Shown: positions 8,539-17,610, counted from the stretch's first letter. The stretch is DNA of 64,000 nt from Altererythrobacter sp. B11 (GCF_003569745.1 NZ_AP018498.1:496001-560000), one strand, 5' to 3'. The notes: generated by a model from the sequence alone, not told the origin. Translations and numbers: made by a program.

Positions 8539-9928
8539 GATCGTCCTCGTCGCCGCTTTCGGCCTCGGCGGTTGCGCCACCCTGCCGCCGATGCAGACGC
8601 CGGCGATCGAGACCCCCGCGAGTTTTCGCCATATGGACGGATGGACGACGGCCACGCCCGGCGATCATCTCGATCGCGGTGAATGGTGGCGCGGTTTCGC
8701 GGACCCGGTGCTCGATGAACTGATCGCGCGGGTGGATGAACGGACCCCGACGCTCGCCGCTGCGCTTGCGCGTTACGACCGGGCGCTGGCAGCGGCTCGG
8801 CTCGACCGATCCGACCAGTTGCCCAACGTGGACCTGGCAGGCAGCGCCTCGCGCGAACGGCTTTCAGCCGGGCGTCCCATCGGACCTGGCGAGCCCATAA
8901 TCGCGAACCAGATTATCTTCGGTGTCGGCCTCGACTATGAGCTGGACCTGTGGGGCCGGGTCCGTAACAGCGTGCGCGCGAGCACGGCGGACGCCCAAGC
9001 GCAGGAGGCCGCATTGCGTTCGGCGCGGCTCAGCCTTCAAGCATCGGTTGCCGACCTGTATGTTCGACTTCGCGCCGTCGATGCGGAGCAGATGCTGCTG
9101 ACCCGCACCGTGGCCGCCTATGCGCGCGCCGATGAACTGATACGCACGCGCCACGAAGGCGGCATTGCCTCAGGAGTGGACCGAAGCCGATCGATGGCCC
9201 AACTCGCCGATGCCCGCGCGCGCTCTGAAGCGTTACGGGCGCAGCGCGCGGCGATCGAGCACCGGATTGCCGCACTGGTGGGTGAGAGCGCGTCCAGTTT
9301 CGCCATAGCCCCCGCGCAACAGAACTTGGCGCTACCTGACCTGCCGCCGTCCTTGCCGTCCGAACTGCTTCAGCGTCGTCCCGACATCGCCGAGGCGCAG
9401 CGACGCCTGGTCGCCGCCAATGCGAGGATCGGCGTCGCTCGGGCCGCCTTTTATCCGCGCATAAGCCTCGGCCTCGGGGCGGGCTATCAGGCCGTCGAGG
9501 CACCGATCATCAGCGCGGATACCGGCTTCTGGGCGCTTGGGCCGATCAGCACGATCTTCAATCTGTTCGATGGTGGCGGACGCCGAGCGCGTCTCGCCAT
9601 CAGCCGGGCGAACTATGAAGAACTCGCGGCGGACTATCGCCAGACCGTGCTGGACGCCTTTCAGGAGGTGGAGGATGGCCTGTCCCGCATGGATGCCCTG
9701 GCCGGTCAGAATCGCGAGCAGCGCATCGCCGCCGAAGCGGCGGCCCGCGCGGAGAATCTTGCGCTCGAACGGTATCGTGATGGCGCGGCGGACTATCTGG
9801 AAGTGACGACCGCGCAAACGGCTGCACTCGCCGCACAGCGCGCCAGCATCACGGTCGACTATGATCGCGCCCGAACGGCGATAGCCTTGATCCGTGCCCT
9901 GGGAGGTGCAACCCCAGACGATACATGA
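8525..9928 (+). CDS. NodT-family outer-membrane efflux lipoprotein
   Basis: Outer-membrane channel (TolC-like) of the tripartite pump. The 467-residue protein has a lipoprotein signal with the lipobox GLGGC, so the mature N-terminus should be a lipidated cysteine near residue 17. Two outer-membrane efflux protein repeats follow, with the family motifs YELDLWGRV in the first half and PDIAEAQRRLVAANARIGVARA in the second (quoted in parts; key residues RRPDI and ARIGVA). It overlaps the adaptor gene by 14 bp. Being a lipoprotein, it is a natural client for the island lnt. Confidence 0.92.
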   Translation: MRSARIVLVAAFGLGGCATLPPMQTPAIETPASFRHMDGWTTATPGDHLDRGEWWRGFADPVLDELIARVDERTPTLAAALARYDRALAAARLDRSDQLPNVDLAGSASRERLSAGRPIGPGEPIIANQIIFGVGLDYELDLWGRVRNSVRASTADAQAQEAALRSARLSLQASVADLYVRLRAVDAEQMLLTRTVAAYARADELIRTRHEGGIASGVDRSRSMAQLADARARSEALRAQRAAIEHRIAALVGESASSFAIAPAQQNLALPDLPPSLPSELLQRRPDIAEAQRRLVAANARIGVARAAFYPRISLGLGAGYQAVEAPIISADTGFWALGPISTIFNLFDGGGRRARLAISRANYEELAADYRQTVLDAFQEVEDGLSRMDALAGQNREQRIAAEAAARAENLALERYRDGAADYLEVTTAQTAALAAQRASITVDYDRARTAIALIRALGGATPDDT

Positions 9929-10584
9929 CAGAAAAGCGCCGCCTTTCACGACGAGAGCTGCTGCAAATCGGCGGCGTGGTCGCCATCGGTTATGGTGTCA
10001 GCGTTGTTCTGAGCGCCACCGCACCCCTCGGAATCGATGTCTCGACAAACGCTATCGCTCAGGGTCTCGTGCTTGATCCCGGTGGCCCCATCGAAGGCCC
10101 TGAACACGCGGATCTGCGCGTCGTGGTATTTACCGACTATCAATGCCCGGCCTGTCGCCGGGCGGCGCCGGAACTCGATGGCGCGATGCGTGACGACGGC
10201 CGCACCCAGGTAGCCTACAAGGACTGGCCGATCTTCGGCGACGTGTCCGAGCAGGCGGCGCAGGTGGCGCTAGCAAGCGAACCTCAAGGACTCTACTTCA
10301 AAATTCATCATGCGCTCATGCGCGAGCATCGGGCGCTCACAGAGCCGGTGCTGCGTGCGATTGTCGAGCGCGAGGGCGGCGATTGGACTCGCCTCGCTAG
10401 CGACCTTCAAGCAGGGCAGACCAGAATCCAGACCGCCTTGGCGCGAACCGCTACCCAAGCCTTCGCTCTTGGCATCTCTGGCACGCCCGCATTTCTGATC
10501 GGGCCATTGCTGGTGAAGGGCGCGCTAAGCCGTTCCGAGTTTGCAAAGGCGTTTTCGGATGCCAGAGCCAAACTCTCCCGCTGA
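9925..10584 (+). CDS. DsbA-family thiol-disulfide protein, Tat-like signal
   Basis: Thioredoxin-fold oxidoreductase of 219 residues. The N-terminus has a twin-arginine stretch (SRRELLQIGG) before a hydrophobic segment, suggesting Tat export or a membrane anchor. The redox motif is C74-P-A-C77 in DYQCPAC, and the cis-proline loop is in SGTPAFLIG. Its ATG overlaps the stop of the outer-membrane factor as ATGA, making it the last gene of the efflux operon. Partnership with the DsbD-like protein of the other boxed operon, as in ScsB/ScsC pairs, is an inference from shared regulation and function. Confidence 0.9.
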   Translation: MTEKRRLSRRELLQIGGVVAIGYGVSVVLSATAPLGIDVSTNAIAQGLVLDPGGPIEGPEHADLRVVVFTDYQCPACRRAAPELDGAMRDDGRTQVAYKDWPIFGDVSEQAAQVALASEPQGLYFKIHHALMREHRALTEPVLRAIVEREGGDWTRLASDLQAGQTRIQTALARTATQAFALGISGTPAFLIGPLLVKGALSRSEFAKAFSDARAKLSR

Positions 10585-10798
10585 TACAAGGCTCCTAGCA
10601 GAGCGGAGTAAATGTCCGCGATAACGGGATCGCTGGCTACCTCGTCATGCCGTCCTTTCCCGTTCTGTGGTTCACCAGCGTCCCCATTGAGAGGCAATCC
10701 TTCCGCGCGGCGCATAAATGTTCCAGCCGAGGGCTCCGGCTAGACCGGCCACGCCGATCCCGCCGAATGGCCGGATCAGCGCGGCCGGATGCATCGGA
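10585..10798. other. Intergenic region, no gene seen
   Basis: This 214-bp gap lies between two convergent genes, the end of the DsbA-like gene and the end of the integrase gene. A short minus-strand frame with a hydrophobic stretch overlaps the integrase 3' end but has no ribosome-binding site. I see no clear terminator. Confidence 0.5.
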
Positions 10799-12160
10799 TC
10801 AAGCTGCAAGCGCCATATCGGCGTTTTCGGCCTCGCCCGCGCCGGCAAGGAAGCGCGCAAGCGCCGCCTTCCGTGACCGTCGATCGAGAGCGTAGTGCGT
10901 GTGCGATAGCTCCGCGCCGTCTAAGAGCGCTTGGATGTAGCCTGACACCGTATCTGCCGCCATGACCAGCGCAGCATCTAGCGTGTGGATATAGCGGCTT
11001 GTGATCGAACCTGAGGCATGGCCGAGCAGCGCCGCAATGGTGATCTCGGTGAAGCCGAGATCGTTGGCGATGCTGGCGAAGCTATGGCGCAAGACGTGGG
11101 CGGTGACGCTCTCCAACTCAGTATCGGCGAAGATTTTCTCCCAGTGCCGTGGAAAGCTTCCGAACGGCCCGTCCGGGTTTCTCTCGCCCGGAAACACATA
11201 AGGGCTGTCGCCGTCCATGTTCCGCTCGTCGAAATACTCGACGATCGGTAGACCCATCGGGCGAACGGACTGACCTTCCTTTGTATCCTCGAACCGGAAG
11301 GCACTCCCCATCGTATCGATTTCCGTTTTCTTCGCTTCGATTATCTCGCCGCGACGGCACCCCGACATTGCAATCAGTCGAATCATGTCGACGGTTCGCG
11401 TATAGCGTTCGTCCTCAGCAGCTTTGGCGAGGATGCGGCCCAGCGTCCGATACTCGTCCTCGTTCAGTCGTCGCTTCCGCACCACATCCTTCGGCTTGCG
11501 AACACCATGCGCGGGATTGATCTCGATGATGCCCAGCTCATCCCGCGCATAGCTGAAAATGCCGCCCAGCAGCCCGACCGTCCGGCTCGCGGCACCGAGG
11601 CCACCCCGGACGATCGACTTGCCACGCAACTTCTTGGTCTTCTCCGTAGCGCGGGTCTTGCCGGCCATGATGTCCTTCATCATCGCCGTCACGTCCGCCT
11701 TCGTGACATGCGTGACGCGCTTCGAGCCGAGGAGCGGAATGATATGGCGCGTAATCCGGCCGAGATCGGTGATCTTGGTGCTGGCCTTCTTGGGGCGACC
11801 GCCCTTGCCGAGAATCCGGCCGGCTTCAAGTTCCGCCGTATATAACTCGCAAAGCTCCTTCACCGAGATCGCCTTGCGAACGCTGTTCCGATCTTCGAGC
11901 GGATCGTTGCCCTTGGCGACTTCGGCCAGCGCCTGAATCGCCAGCGTCCGCGCCTGTTCGGCGGTGACGGTGCCGTGGCGACCGAGTTTCATCCGACGCC
12001 GAACATTGTTAGCGTTTCGGTAATCGACGAAGTAGGTTCGTGTTCCTGAGGGCAGCACGAACACGCCAAAGCCTTTCAAATCGCTGCACCAAACGGTATA
12101 TTGCCGGTCCCGTTGCTCGGCCTTGTCGACGACGGTTTTCGTCAGTTTTGGCATATGCAC
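10799..12160 (-). CDS. Tyrosine-type site-specific integrase
   Basis: Recombinase for insertion and excision of the island. The 453 residues comprise an N-terminal arm-binding domain of the DUF4102 type (to about residue 90), a core-binding SAM-like domain (about 100-225), and a catalytic domain. The catalytic residues are visible: R269 in SGCRRGEI, H356 and R359 in HVLRHSF, H381 in LLGHAS and the nucleophile Y390 in SRYIHT. The set is complete, so the enzyme is potentially active. Two in-frame ATGs lie at 12158-12160 and 12152-12154; GAGG five bases upstream favours the second. It starts about 170 bp from the tRNA-Arg fragment, the usual position beside an attachment site. Confidence 0.95.
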   Translation of the reverse strand: MHMPKLTKTVVDKAEQRDRQYTVWCSDLKGFGVFVLPSGTRTYFVDYRNANNVRRRMKLGRHGTVTAEQARTLAIQALAEVAKGNDPLEDRNSVRKAISVKELCELYTAELEAGRILGKGGRPKKASTKITDLGRITRHIIPLLGSKRVTHVTKADVTAMMKDIMAGKTRATEKTKKLRGKSIVRGGLGAASRTVGLLGGIFSYARDELGIIEINPAHGVRKPKDVVRKRRLNEDEYRTLGRILAKAAEDERYTRTVDMIRLIAMSGCRRGEIIEAKKTEIDTMGSAFRFEDTKEGQSVRPMGLPIVEYFDERNMDGDSPYVFPGERNPDGPFGSFPRHWEKIFADTELESVTAHVLRHSFASIANDLGFTEITIAALLGHASGSITSRYIHTLDAALVMAADTVSGYIQALLDGAELSHTHYALDRRSRKAALARFLAGAGEAENADMALAA

Positions 12161-12261
12161 CTCGCTAGAGCGGGCTCAGAAAACTCACCAAAAACTCACC
12201 AGCAGATCGAAAACTGTGGGGGTTTTTTGCGTAGTCTGGAATACCCTTCGTGTCAAGAAAA

Positions 12262-12277
12262 CACTGTATAAACAGTG
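12262..12277. repeat. 16-bp inverted repeat in the integrase-att interval
   Basis: CACTGT-ATAA-ACAGTG is a perfect 6-4-6 inverted repeat in an AT-rich stretch between the integrase start and the att site. It could be an operator for integrase expression or an accessory recombination site. No partner copy was found nearby. Confidence 0.4.
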
Positions 12278-12332
12278 AGTTATCGTGCTCTAGCGTTGAC
12301 TTGAAAAGCCTAGCGTAGCGTTGTAGTTCTAG

Positions 12333-12377
12333 CTCCGAAGGCAGAGGTCACAGGTTCGAATCCTGTCGGGTGCGCCA
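12333..12377 (+). mobile_element. att site: 3' fragment of tRNA-Arg(CCG)
   Basis: The 45 bp from the anticodon loop to the CCA end match the 3' part of a tRNA-Arg gene. They include the loop CTCCGAA with anticodon CCG, the stem GGCAG, the T arm ACAGGTTCGAATCCTGT, and the acceptor CGGGTGC followed by GCCA. No 5' half (which would begin GCACCCG) is upstream, so this is not a functional tRNA. Such fragments are left where an element inserted into a tRNA 3' end. The orientation means the island lies to the left and the intact tRNA beyond the window's left edge. Confidence 0.85.
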
Positions 12378-12687
12378 GCCTTTCAATGGCTTAGGTCAGC
12401 GCCACTCGCTCCCACCACGGGGCAGCTTGCACGCGCTGAATCGAGGAACACCCTCAACGCTTGAGTGATCAGCCCATCGCACAGCAGATGAGCATCGTGC
12501 TGACCGTGACAGGCACCGATGGAAAACAAATGCTGGATTTCATGGCGTGGTGGGAACACTTCCGCATTGCCCGCGACAAAGTTCAGCAATGTCGAACGCA
12601 CCAGTTTCGCCGGCTGAAGGGGACATGAGAGGTGCCCAAATCGCTGATGGGGTTTTCTTCACAACTCAAGCCGCTTAAACGCGAGCC
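12378..12687. other. Intergenic region upstream of rfbC
   Basis: This 310-bp stretch begins the chromosomal side of the island junction and must hold the rfb operon promoter. A 72-codon minus-strand frame spans 12383-12601 but has no family signature I recognise and no clear ribosome-binding site. I see no RNA gene or terminator hairpin. Confidence 0.45.
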
Positions 12688-13245
12688 ATGAAGATCACGC
12701 CCTTGCGCATTCCCGACATAAAGCTCGTAACGCCGCACCAGATCGGCGACGAGCGTGGCTACTTCGCCGAAATCTTCCGTGCCGACGTCTTTGCGAAGGC
12801 CTGCGGCCACTGGACCTTTGTCCAGGATAACGAATCCCGGAGTGCGAAGGCCGGCACCGTCCGCGGCCTTCATTTTCAGAGCGAACCAAGTGCGCAGGGC
12901 AAACTGGTACGTTGCACTGCCGGAGCCCTTTTCGATGTAGCTGTGGACATCCGGCGCGGTTCGCCCACGTTCGGCGAATGGGTCGGCGAAACACTTACGC
13001 CGACCAACGGCAGGCAACTCTGGCTGCCTCCGGGCTTTGCACACGGCTTCTGCTCGCTCGAACCAGATACCGTAATCTGCTACAAGGTCACCAGCTACTA
13101 TAGCGCTGAATGCGACAAGGGTTTGGCCTGGGATGATCCGGCAGTAGGAGTGACTTGGCCCGAGGCTATCGACCCTTCGACCCTTTCTGCCAAAGATCGT
13201 ACTCAGCCGCGTCTCGGCGATCTTCCTGAGTACTTTGCTTTTTAA
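12688..13245 (+). CDS. rfbC: dTDP-4-dehydrorhamnose 3,5-epimerase
   Basis: Third enzyme of dTDP-L-rhamnose synthesis; it epimerises C3 and C5 of dTDP-4-keto-6-deoxyglucose. The 185-residue cupin protein has the family signatures GYFAEIFR, the catalytic histidine in GTVRGLHFQ (H62), [14 protein letters not shown], and [10 protein letters not shown], with the later tyrosines in CYKVTSYYS. First gene of a four-gene operon in the order C-B-D-A; 32 bp separate it from rfbB. Confidence 0.96.
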   Translation: MKITPLRIPDIKLVTPHQIGDERGYFAEIFRADVFAKACGHWTFVQDNESRSAKAGTVRGLHFQSEPSAQGKLVRCTAGALFDVAVDIRRGSPTFGEWVGETLTPTNGRQLWLPPGFAHGFCSLEPDTVICYKVTSYYSAECDKGLAWDDPAVGVTWPEAIDPSTLSAKDRTQPRLGDLPEYFAF

Positions 13246-13277
13246 ATACATATAGATACGGGAGTAACTCCTTCTAC

Positions 13278-14339
13278 ATGCGTGTAATCGTCACCGGCGG
13301 TGCCGGCTTCATCGGCTCAGCGGTAGTCCGTTATCTGGTTCTGCAGAAGGGCTTCGACGTGTTGACGATCGATGCTCTGACTTATGCGGGCTGTGTGGCT
13401 TCCCTGCGGGCTGTCGAGGGTCACAGCAACCACCGCTTCCTGAAAGCAAATATTTGCGATCGCATCGCAATGGATCAAGCGATCGCAGAATTTCAGCCAG
13501 ACCGAATCATGCATCTCGCAGCCGAAAGTCATGTGGACCGCTCGATTACGGGTGCGGCGGAGTTCATCCAGACCAACATCGTGGGCACCTTCACGTTGCT
13601 GGAGGCAGCACGCGCCTACTGGGAGGGCTTGGATGCTGAACGGATGGCTCGTTTCCGCTTCCTTCATGTTTCGACAGATGAAGTGTATGGTTCACTCGGC
13701 AGCGACGGGTTGTTCGAGGAAACCACGCCCTACGATCCGAGTTCGCCTTACTCGGCATCTAAAGCAGCCTCGGATCACTTGGCGAAGGCTTGGGTGCGAA
13801 CCTACGGCCTGCCCGTGGTGGTATCCAACTGCTCCAACAATTACGGACCCTACCACTTCCCCGAAAAGCTTATTCCGCTGACCATCCTTAACGGCCTCGC
13901 GGAACGTCGGCTTCCCGTCTACGGAAGGGGTGAAAATGTGCGCGATTGGCTGTTCGTCGACGACCATGCGCGCGCGCTGGACATAATCGTCGAGAAGGGA
14001 CGTATAGGAGAAACCTATAACGTTGGCGGCAGAAATGAGCGCCGCAACATAGATGTCGTGCGGAAGATCTGTGAAGTACTCGATCGCCTGGCGCCAGGGA
14101 CGGCGCCGCGCGAGACATTGATCGACTTCGTTCCTGATCGGCCGGGCCATGATGCGCGCTACGGAATCGATGCGACCAAGCTGGAAGCTGAGCTGGGCTG
14201 GCGGGCGGAGGAAACCTTCGACACAGGAATCGAGAAGACCGTGGGCTGGTATTTCGACAACGAGTGGTGGTGGGGGCCGTTGCGTGATCGGTATGACGGC
14301 CAGCGGCTGGGCCTGACCGATTCTAAAGCTCCAGCATGA
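13278..14339 (+). CDS. rfbB: dTDP-glucose 4,6-dehydratase
   Basis: Second step of the pathway: dTDP-glucose to dTDP-4-keto-6-deoxyglucose, NAD-dependent. The 353-residue extended SDR protein shows the Rossmann motif GGAGFIGS at residues 7-14, [10 protein letters not shown] (with the catalytic Asp and Glu region), YSASKAASD (YxxxK) and the substrate-binding segment [25 protein letters not shown] lies just upstream as a ribosome-binding site. The stop overlaps rfbD as ATGA. Confidence 0.97.
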   Translation: MRVIVTGGAGFIGSAVVRYLVLQKGFDVLTIDALTYAGCVASLRAVEGHSNHRFLKANICDRIAMDQAIAEFQPDRIMHLAAESHVDRSITGAAEFIQTNIVGTFTLLEAARAYWEGLDAERMARFRFLHVSTDEVYGSLGSDGLFEETTPYDPSSPYSASKAASDHLAKAWVRTYGLPVVVSNCSNNYGPYHFPEKLIPLTILNGLAERRLPVYGRGENVRDWLFVDDHARALDIIVEKGRIGETYNVGGRNERRNIDVVRKICEVLDRLAPGTAPRETLIDFVPDRPGHDARYGIDATKLEAELGWRAEETFDTGIEKTVGWYFDNEWWWGPLRDRYDGQRLGLTDSKAPA

Positions 14340-15247
14340 GGATCGCTGTTACCGGCAAGTCCGGCCAAGTTGTCACTGCGATGTTGGAGCGGGGTACCGC
14401 CGCCGGGCATGAGATCTTGGCGCTTGGACGCCCCGAACTTGACCTTACCGACACCGCCTCTATTCTTCGGGCGATTGAGGCTGCCGCGCCGGACGTGGTT
14501 GTCTCAGCAGCAGCGTATACCGCCGTGGATAGGGCGGAGAGCGAAGGTGGCCTTGCCCATCAGGTCAACGGAGCGGGGGCGGCTGCCGTTGCGAAAGCTG
14601 CCAAGGGCCTCGGCGTGCCCCTAGTGCACGTTTCCACCGACTACGTGTTCGACGGCACTTTGGATCGTCCATACATTGAGACGGACGAGACCGCTCCGGG
14701 CAGCACCTACGGTTCATCCAAGCTTGCCGGTGAAGAGGGCGTCCTGGCCGACTACCCGGAGAATTGCGCGATTGTTCGTGTGGCCTGGGTGTATAGTCCC
14801 TTCGGCAGCAACTTCGTGAAAACGATGCTAAGACTTGCCCGGGAGCGTGACGAGGTTGCCGTTGTGTCGGACCAACTGGGCAACCCCACGAGTGCGCTGG
14901 ATATCGCGGACGGCTTGCTCACGGTGGCTGCGAACCTCGTAAAAGATGCCTCGCCAGTCCTGCGCGGCATATTCCACATGACGGCAGGGGGCGAAGCCAG
15001 CTGGGCGCAGTTTGCCGAGGCAACCTACCACGCTTCTTCCGAGAGGGGTGGTCCATTTGCGGCCGTCCGACACATCACCACGGCTGACTATCCCACACCC
15101 GCAGCTCGTCCCGCGAACTCGCGGCTCGATTCGAAAAAAATTGCCTTGGTCCATGGTGTCTCCCTGCCGGTCTGGCACCGCGGGCTCGAGGTTGTGATCG
15201 AGCGGCTGCTGACCAGCAAAACGACCAATGAGGAAAAACGCAAGTGA
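14336..15247 (+). CDS. rfbD: dTDP-4-dehydrorhamnose reductase
   Basis: Final step: reduction of dTDP-4-keto-L-rhamnose to dTDP-L-rhamnose with NAD(P)H. The 303-residue SDR has the nucleotide motif TGKSGQVV near the N-terminus, [17 protein letters not shown] (YxxxK) and [14 protein letters not shown]. Its ATG overlaps rfbB and its stop overlaps rfbA, so the three genes are tightly coupled. Confidence 0.96.
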   Translation: MRIAVTGKSGQVVTAMLERGTAAGHEILALGRPELDLTDTASILRAIEAAAPDVVVSAAAYTAVDRAESEGGLAHQVNGAGAAAVAKAAKGLGVPLVHVSTDYVFDGTLDRPYIETDETAPGSTYGSSKLAGEEGVLADYPENCAIVRVAWVYSPFGSNFVKTMLRLARERDEVAVVSDQLGNPTSALDIADGLLTVAANLVKDASPVLRGIFHMTAGGEASWAQFAEATYHASSERGGPFAAVRHITTADYPTPAARPANSRLDSKKIALVHGVSLPVWHRGLEVVIERLLTSKTTNEEKRK

Positions 15248-16113
15248 AGGGGATAATACTCGCCGGGGGCAGCGGAACGCGCCTCTATCCGATGACGCTC
15301 GCCACGTCGAAGCAGCTCATGTCAGTCTATGACAAGCCCATGATCTATTACCCCCTCAGCGCGCTGATGCTGGCGGGAATCCGCGAAGTGCTGATTATCT
15401 CCACCCCCCGCGATCTACCGGCCTTTCAGGCTTTGTTAGGAGATGGCTCCCAATGGGGCATGGCATTCGAATATGCGGAGCAGCCCAGTCCCGACGGTTT
15501 AGCGCAAGCCTATATTATTGGGGCCGACTTCGTTGCCGGGGGACCTTCCGCTTTAGTTCTGGGCGATAACATTTTCTATGGCCATGGGCTTCCAGCCCTG
15601 CTGGACAGCGCGAAAGGCCGCCGGGTCGGTGCGAGTGTCTTCGCATATCACGTCAACGATCCCGAACGCTATGGCGTGGTGGACTTTGACGAGAGCCGCC
15701 GTGCGATGTCCATTGAGGAGAAGCCGGAGAAGCCGAAATCCAGCTGGGCGGTGACGGGTCTATATTTCTATGACGAGCAAGTTGTAGACATTGCCGCTAA
15801 CCTCGAACCTTCCACGCGTGGTGAGCTGGAAATCACCGACGTCAACCGCGTCTATCTGGAGCGTGGACAGCTGTCGGTCGAAATCATGGGCCGCGGTTAT
15901 GCTTGGCTGGACACTGGCACTCCAGATAGCCTGCTTGATGCTGCCGAATACGTGAGAATTCTCGAGAAAAGGCAGGGCTTTAAGATCGCGAGCCCAGAGG
16001 AAATAGCGTTTCGACAGGGTTTCATTGACGCCTCGTTGATGGAACGAGCGATTAATCGGCTCGGAAAGTCCGATTACGCTAATTATTTGCGTAGCGTCGT
16101 GACTGAATACTGA
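15244..16113 (+). CDS. rfbA: Glucose-1-phosphate thymidylyltransferase
   Basis: First step of the pathway: dTTP plus glucose-1-phosphate to dTDP-glucose. The 289 residues match RmlA length. The nucleotidyltransferase signature [13 protein letters not shown] is at residues 6-18, with [10 protein letters not shown] and the metal-binding aspartate in LGDNIFYG. The start is GTG in GTGAAGGGG, overlapping the rfbD stop. It closes the rfbCBDA operon; the insertion sequence lies 227 bp downstream. Confidence 0.97.
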   Translation: MKGIILAGGSGTRLYPMTLATSKQLMSVYDKPMIYYPLSALMLAGIREVLIISTPRDLPAFQALLGDGSQWGMAFEYAEQPSPDGLAQAYIIGADFVAGGPSALVLGDNIFYGHGLPALLDSAKGRRVGASVFAYHVNDPERYGVVDFDESRRAMSIEEKPEKPKSSWAVTGLYFYDEQVVDIAANLEPSTRGELEITDVNRVYLERGQLSVEIMGRGYAWLDTGTPDSLLDAAEYVRILEKRQGFKIASPEEIAFRQGFIDASLMERAINRLGKSDYANYLRSVVTEY

Positions 16114-16340
16114 GGATGCCACGCTGAGCGGCCCCCTATCGCGCTCGTGCTATGTGGGCGCTTAACGCTGGCCGCTTCAGAAGTGACCAAGTCGCGGCCG
16201 CTGTGGGCGCGGGTTGCTGCAACAATCCAGGATGACGGCCTACTGGGTGGGGCAGTTTTGGGCTGAGCTTGAAGTGTAAAGGACCCCGATTGGAGGCTAC
16301 ACCGTGGTGATGCTGCCCGGCTCGTCACCTCTACGGCAGG

Positions 16341-16366
16341 TGAGGTGGTTCCGCCTTCTTGGACAG
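16341..16366 (+). repeat. IS left inverted repeat
   Basis: The left 26 bp begin TGAGGTGGTTCCG and end TGGACAG. They match the complement of 17611-17636 at 19 of 26 positions; the mismatches are clustered in the middle. Confidence 0.85.
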
Positions 16367-16400
16367 GTCGGCGACGAAGTTAAGCTAATCCCCGATGTGA

Positions 16401-17291
16401 TTATGCCGCCAGTCTGGTCGTCAGATCATGGGGGGCATGCCCCCCATGATCTGGTTCGCTGATCCGCCCGTAGGCCTCTGCCGGGGTCCGCCCGGCGAGA
16501 CCCGAGTGCGGTCGCTGCGTGTTGTAATAGGTGATCCATCGCCGGAGGCCAGTGCGCAGCTCCGAGCCGGTCTCGAAGGCGTGGAGATAGACGCATTCAT
16601 ACTTCAGAGATCGCCACAGCCGCTCGATGAACACATTATCCATCCAACGGCCTCGACCGTCCATGCTGATCTTGACCTCTGCGTTGCGCAGCACGCTGGT
16701 GAAGGCGAAGCTGGTGAACTGGCTACCCTGATCCGTATTGAAGATCTCCGGCTTACCGAAGCGCGCCAGCGCATCTTCCAGTGCGGCGACGCAGAAGCCG
16801 GCGTCCATCGTATTCGACAGCCGCCAGGCCAGCACCTTGCGGGTCGCCCAGTCCATCACCGCGACCAGATACAAGAAGCCCCGGCGCATCGGGATATACG
16901 TCACATCGGCGCACCACACCTGGTTGGGGCGCTCGATCACCAGTTTGCGCAGAAGATACGGATAGATCCGGTGCTGCGGGTTCGGATCGCTGGTCCGAGG
17001 GCGCTGGTAAATCGGCGACAAGCCCATCTTCGCCATCAGCCGCCGCACACGTCGTCGGCCGACATCGTGGCCCTCGCGGCGCAGGTGCCGGACCATCTGG
17101 CGGCTACCATACCATGGCATGTCGAGGAACGCCGCGTCGATCATCCGCATCAGTGCCAGCGTCTCGTCGGTCTCCGGCACCGGCGCATAATAATAGGAAG
17201 ACCGGCTGATCGACAGCAGCCGGCATTGCGCCGCAATCGACAGCCGGTGGTGAGCAGGTTCGATCATCGAACGCCTCCGTGCCACGCTCAT
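16401..17291 (-). CDS. IS3-family transposase OrfB (DDE integrase core)
   Basis: Catalytic part of the transposase, 296 residues if translated alone. It has the HTH_21-like segment near MPWYGSRQMVRHLRREG and an rve integrase core. The DDE triad is visible: D in WCADVTYIP, D in FNTDQGSQFT, and E in NVFIERLWRSLKYE. Its frame is open upstream of the ATG as far as the slippery site in orfA, so the active product is probably an OrfAB fusion made by frameshifting. The 3' end contains a perfect 32-bp palindrome. Confidence 0.95.
   Translation of the reverse strand: MSVARRRSMIEPAHHRLSIAAQCRLLSISRSSYYYAPVPETDETLALMRMIDAAFLDMPWYGSRQMVRHLRREGHDVGRRRVRRLMAKMGLSPIYQRPRTSDPNPQHRIYPYLLRKLVIERPNQVWCADVTYIPMRRGFLYLVAVMDWATRKVLAWRLSNTMDAGFCVAALEDALARFGKPEIFNTDQGSQFTSFAFTSVLRNAEVKISMDGRGRWMDNVFIERLWRSLKYECVYLHAFETGSELRTGLRRWITYYNTQRPHSGLAGRTPAEAYGRISEPDHGGHAPHDLTTRLAA
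16422..16453. repeat. Perfect 32-bp palindrome inside the orfB 3' end
   Basis: The sequence reads CAGATCATGGGGGG, then CATG, then the exact complement, centred between 16437 and 16438. It encodes the DHGGHAPHD region of the transposase C-terminus. In RNA it would form a very stable hairpin 19 nt before the stop codon. Confidence 0.85.
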
Positions 17292-17572
17292 CGACCGGAG
17301 GCTTTGGCTAAAAAATCCCGCTCCACGACCAACTGGCCGATCTTGGCGTGCAGCTTCTCCACCTCGGCCTCGCTGGCTGCCTTGGCTGCATCGCCGGCTC
17401 CGGAGAACGTGCTCCCCATTCCCTCGACAGCCTGGCGCTTCCAGGCCGCGATCATCGTATGGTGGATGCCATGCTTCGCTGCCAGCTCGGCCAGGGTCAG
17501 GTCACCCCGGAGCGCCTCCAGCGCCACCTTCGCCTTGAAATCTGCGCTGTACCGCTTCCTCGTCTTCTTCAT
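17288..17572 (-). CDS. IS3-family OrfA (helix-turn-helix)
   Basis: The 94-residue DNA-binding part of the transposase begins MKKTRKRYSADFKAKVALE, followed by a helix-turn-helix (LTLAELAAKHGIHHTMIAAW in sense) and a C-terminal leucine-zipper-like helix. Its stop overlaps the orfB ATG as ATGA. A U UUU UUA heptamer sits near its end in the correct zero frame. Confidence 0.94.
   Translation of the reverse strand: MKKTRKRYSADFKAKVALEALRGDLTLAELAAKHGIHHTMIAAWKRQAVEGMGSTFSGAGDAAKAASEAEVEKLHAKIGQLVVERDFLAKASGR
17309..17315 (-). promoter_or_regulatory. -1 ribosomal frameshift site (U UUU UUA)
   Basis: In orfA the codons are GAT TTT TTA, giving the canonical slippery heptamer in register. Slipping back by one base enters the orfB frame, which stays open through to the orfB ATG (SQSLRS then MSVARRR). 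This is how IS3-family elements make the OrfAB transposase. Confidence 0.75.
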
Positions 17573-17610
17573 TTCCCGTCCATTCCTCAGGTCGGGATTA
17601 GCTTAGCACC

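Noticed and set aside
10672-10860. Small minus-strand frame with a hydrophobic stretch near the integrase end
   Set aside because: It overlaps the integrase C-terminus in another frame and has no ribosome-binding site or recognisable family.
12262-12277. LexA-type SOS box reading of the inverted repeat
   Set aside because: The CTG and CAG ends are six bases apart, not ten as in the gamma-proteobacterial box, and the alphaproteobacterial GTTC-type box is absent.
12383-12601. 72-codon minus-strand frame beside the att site
   Set aside because: The protein looks more natural than most shadows, but I recognise no family and see no ribosome-binding site. It could be a gene fragment at the island junction; a translated database search would decide.
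16114-16340. Possible second insertion-sequence remnant between rfbA and the IS
   Set aside because: No transposase motif or inverted repeat could be found in these 227 bp; left as plain intergenic DNA.
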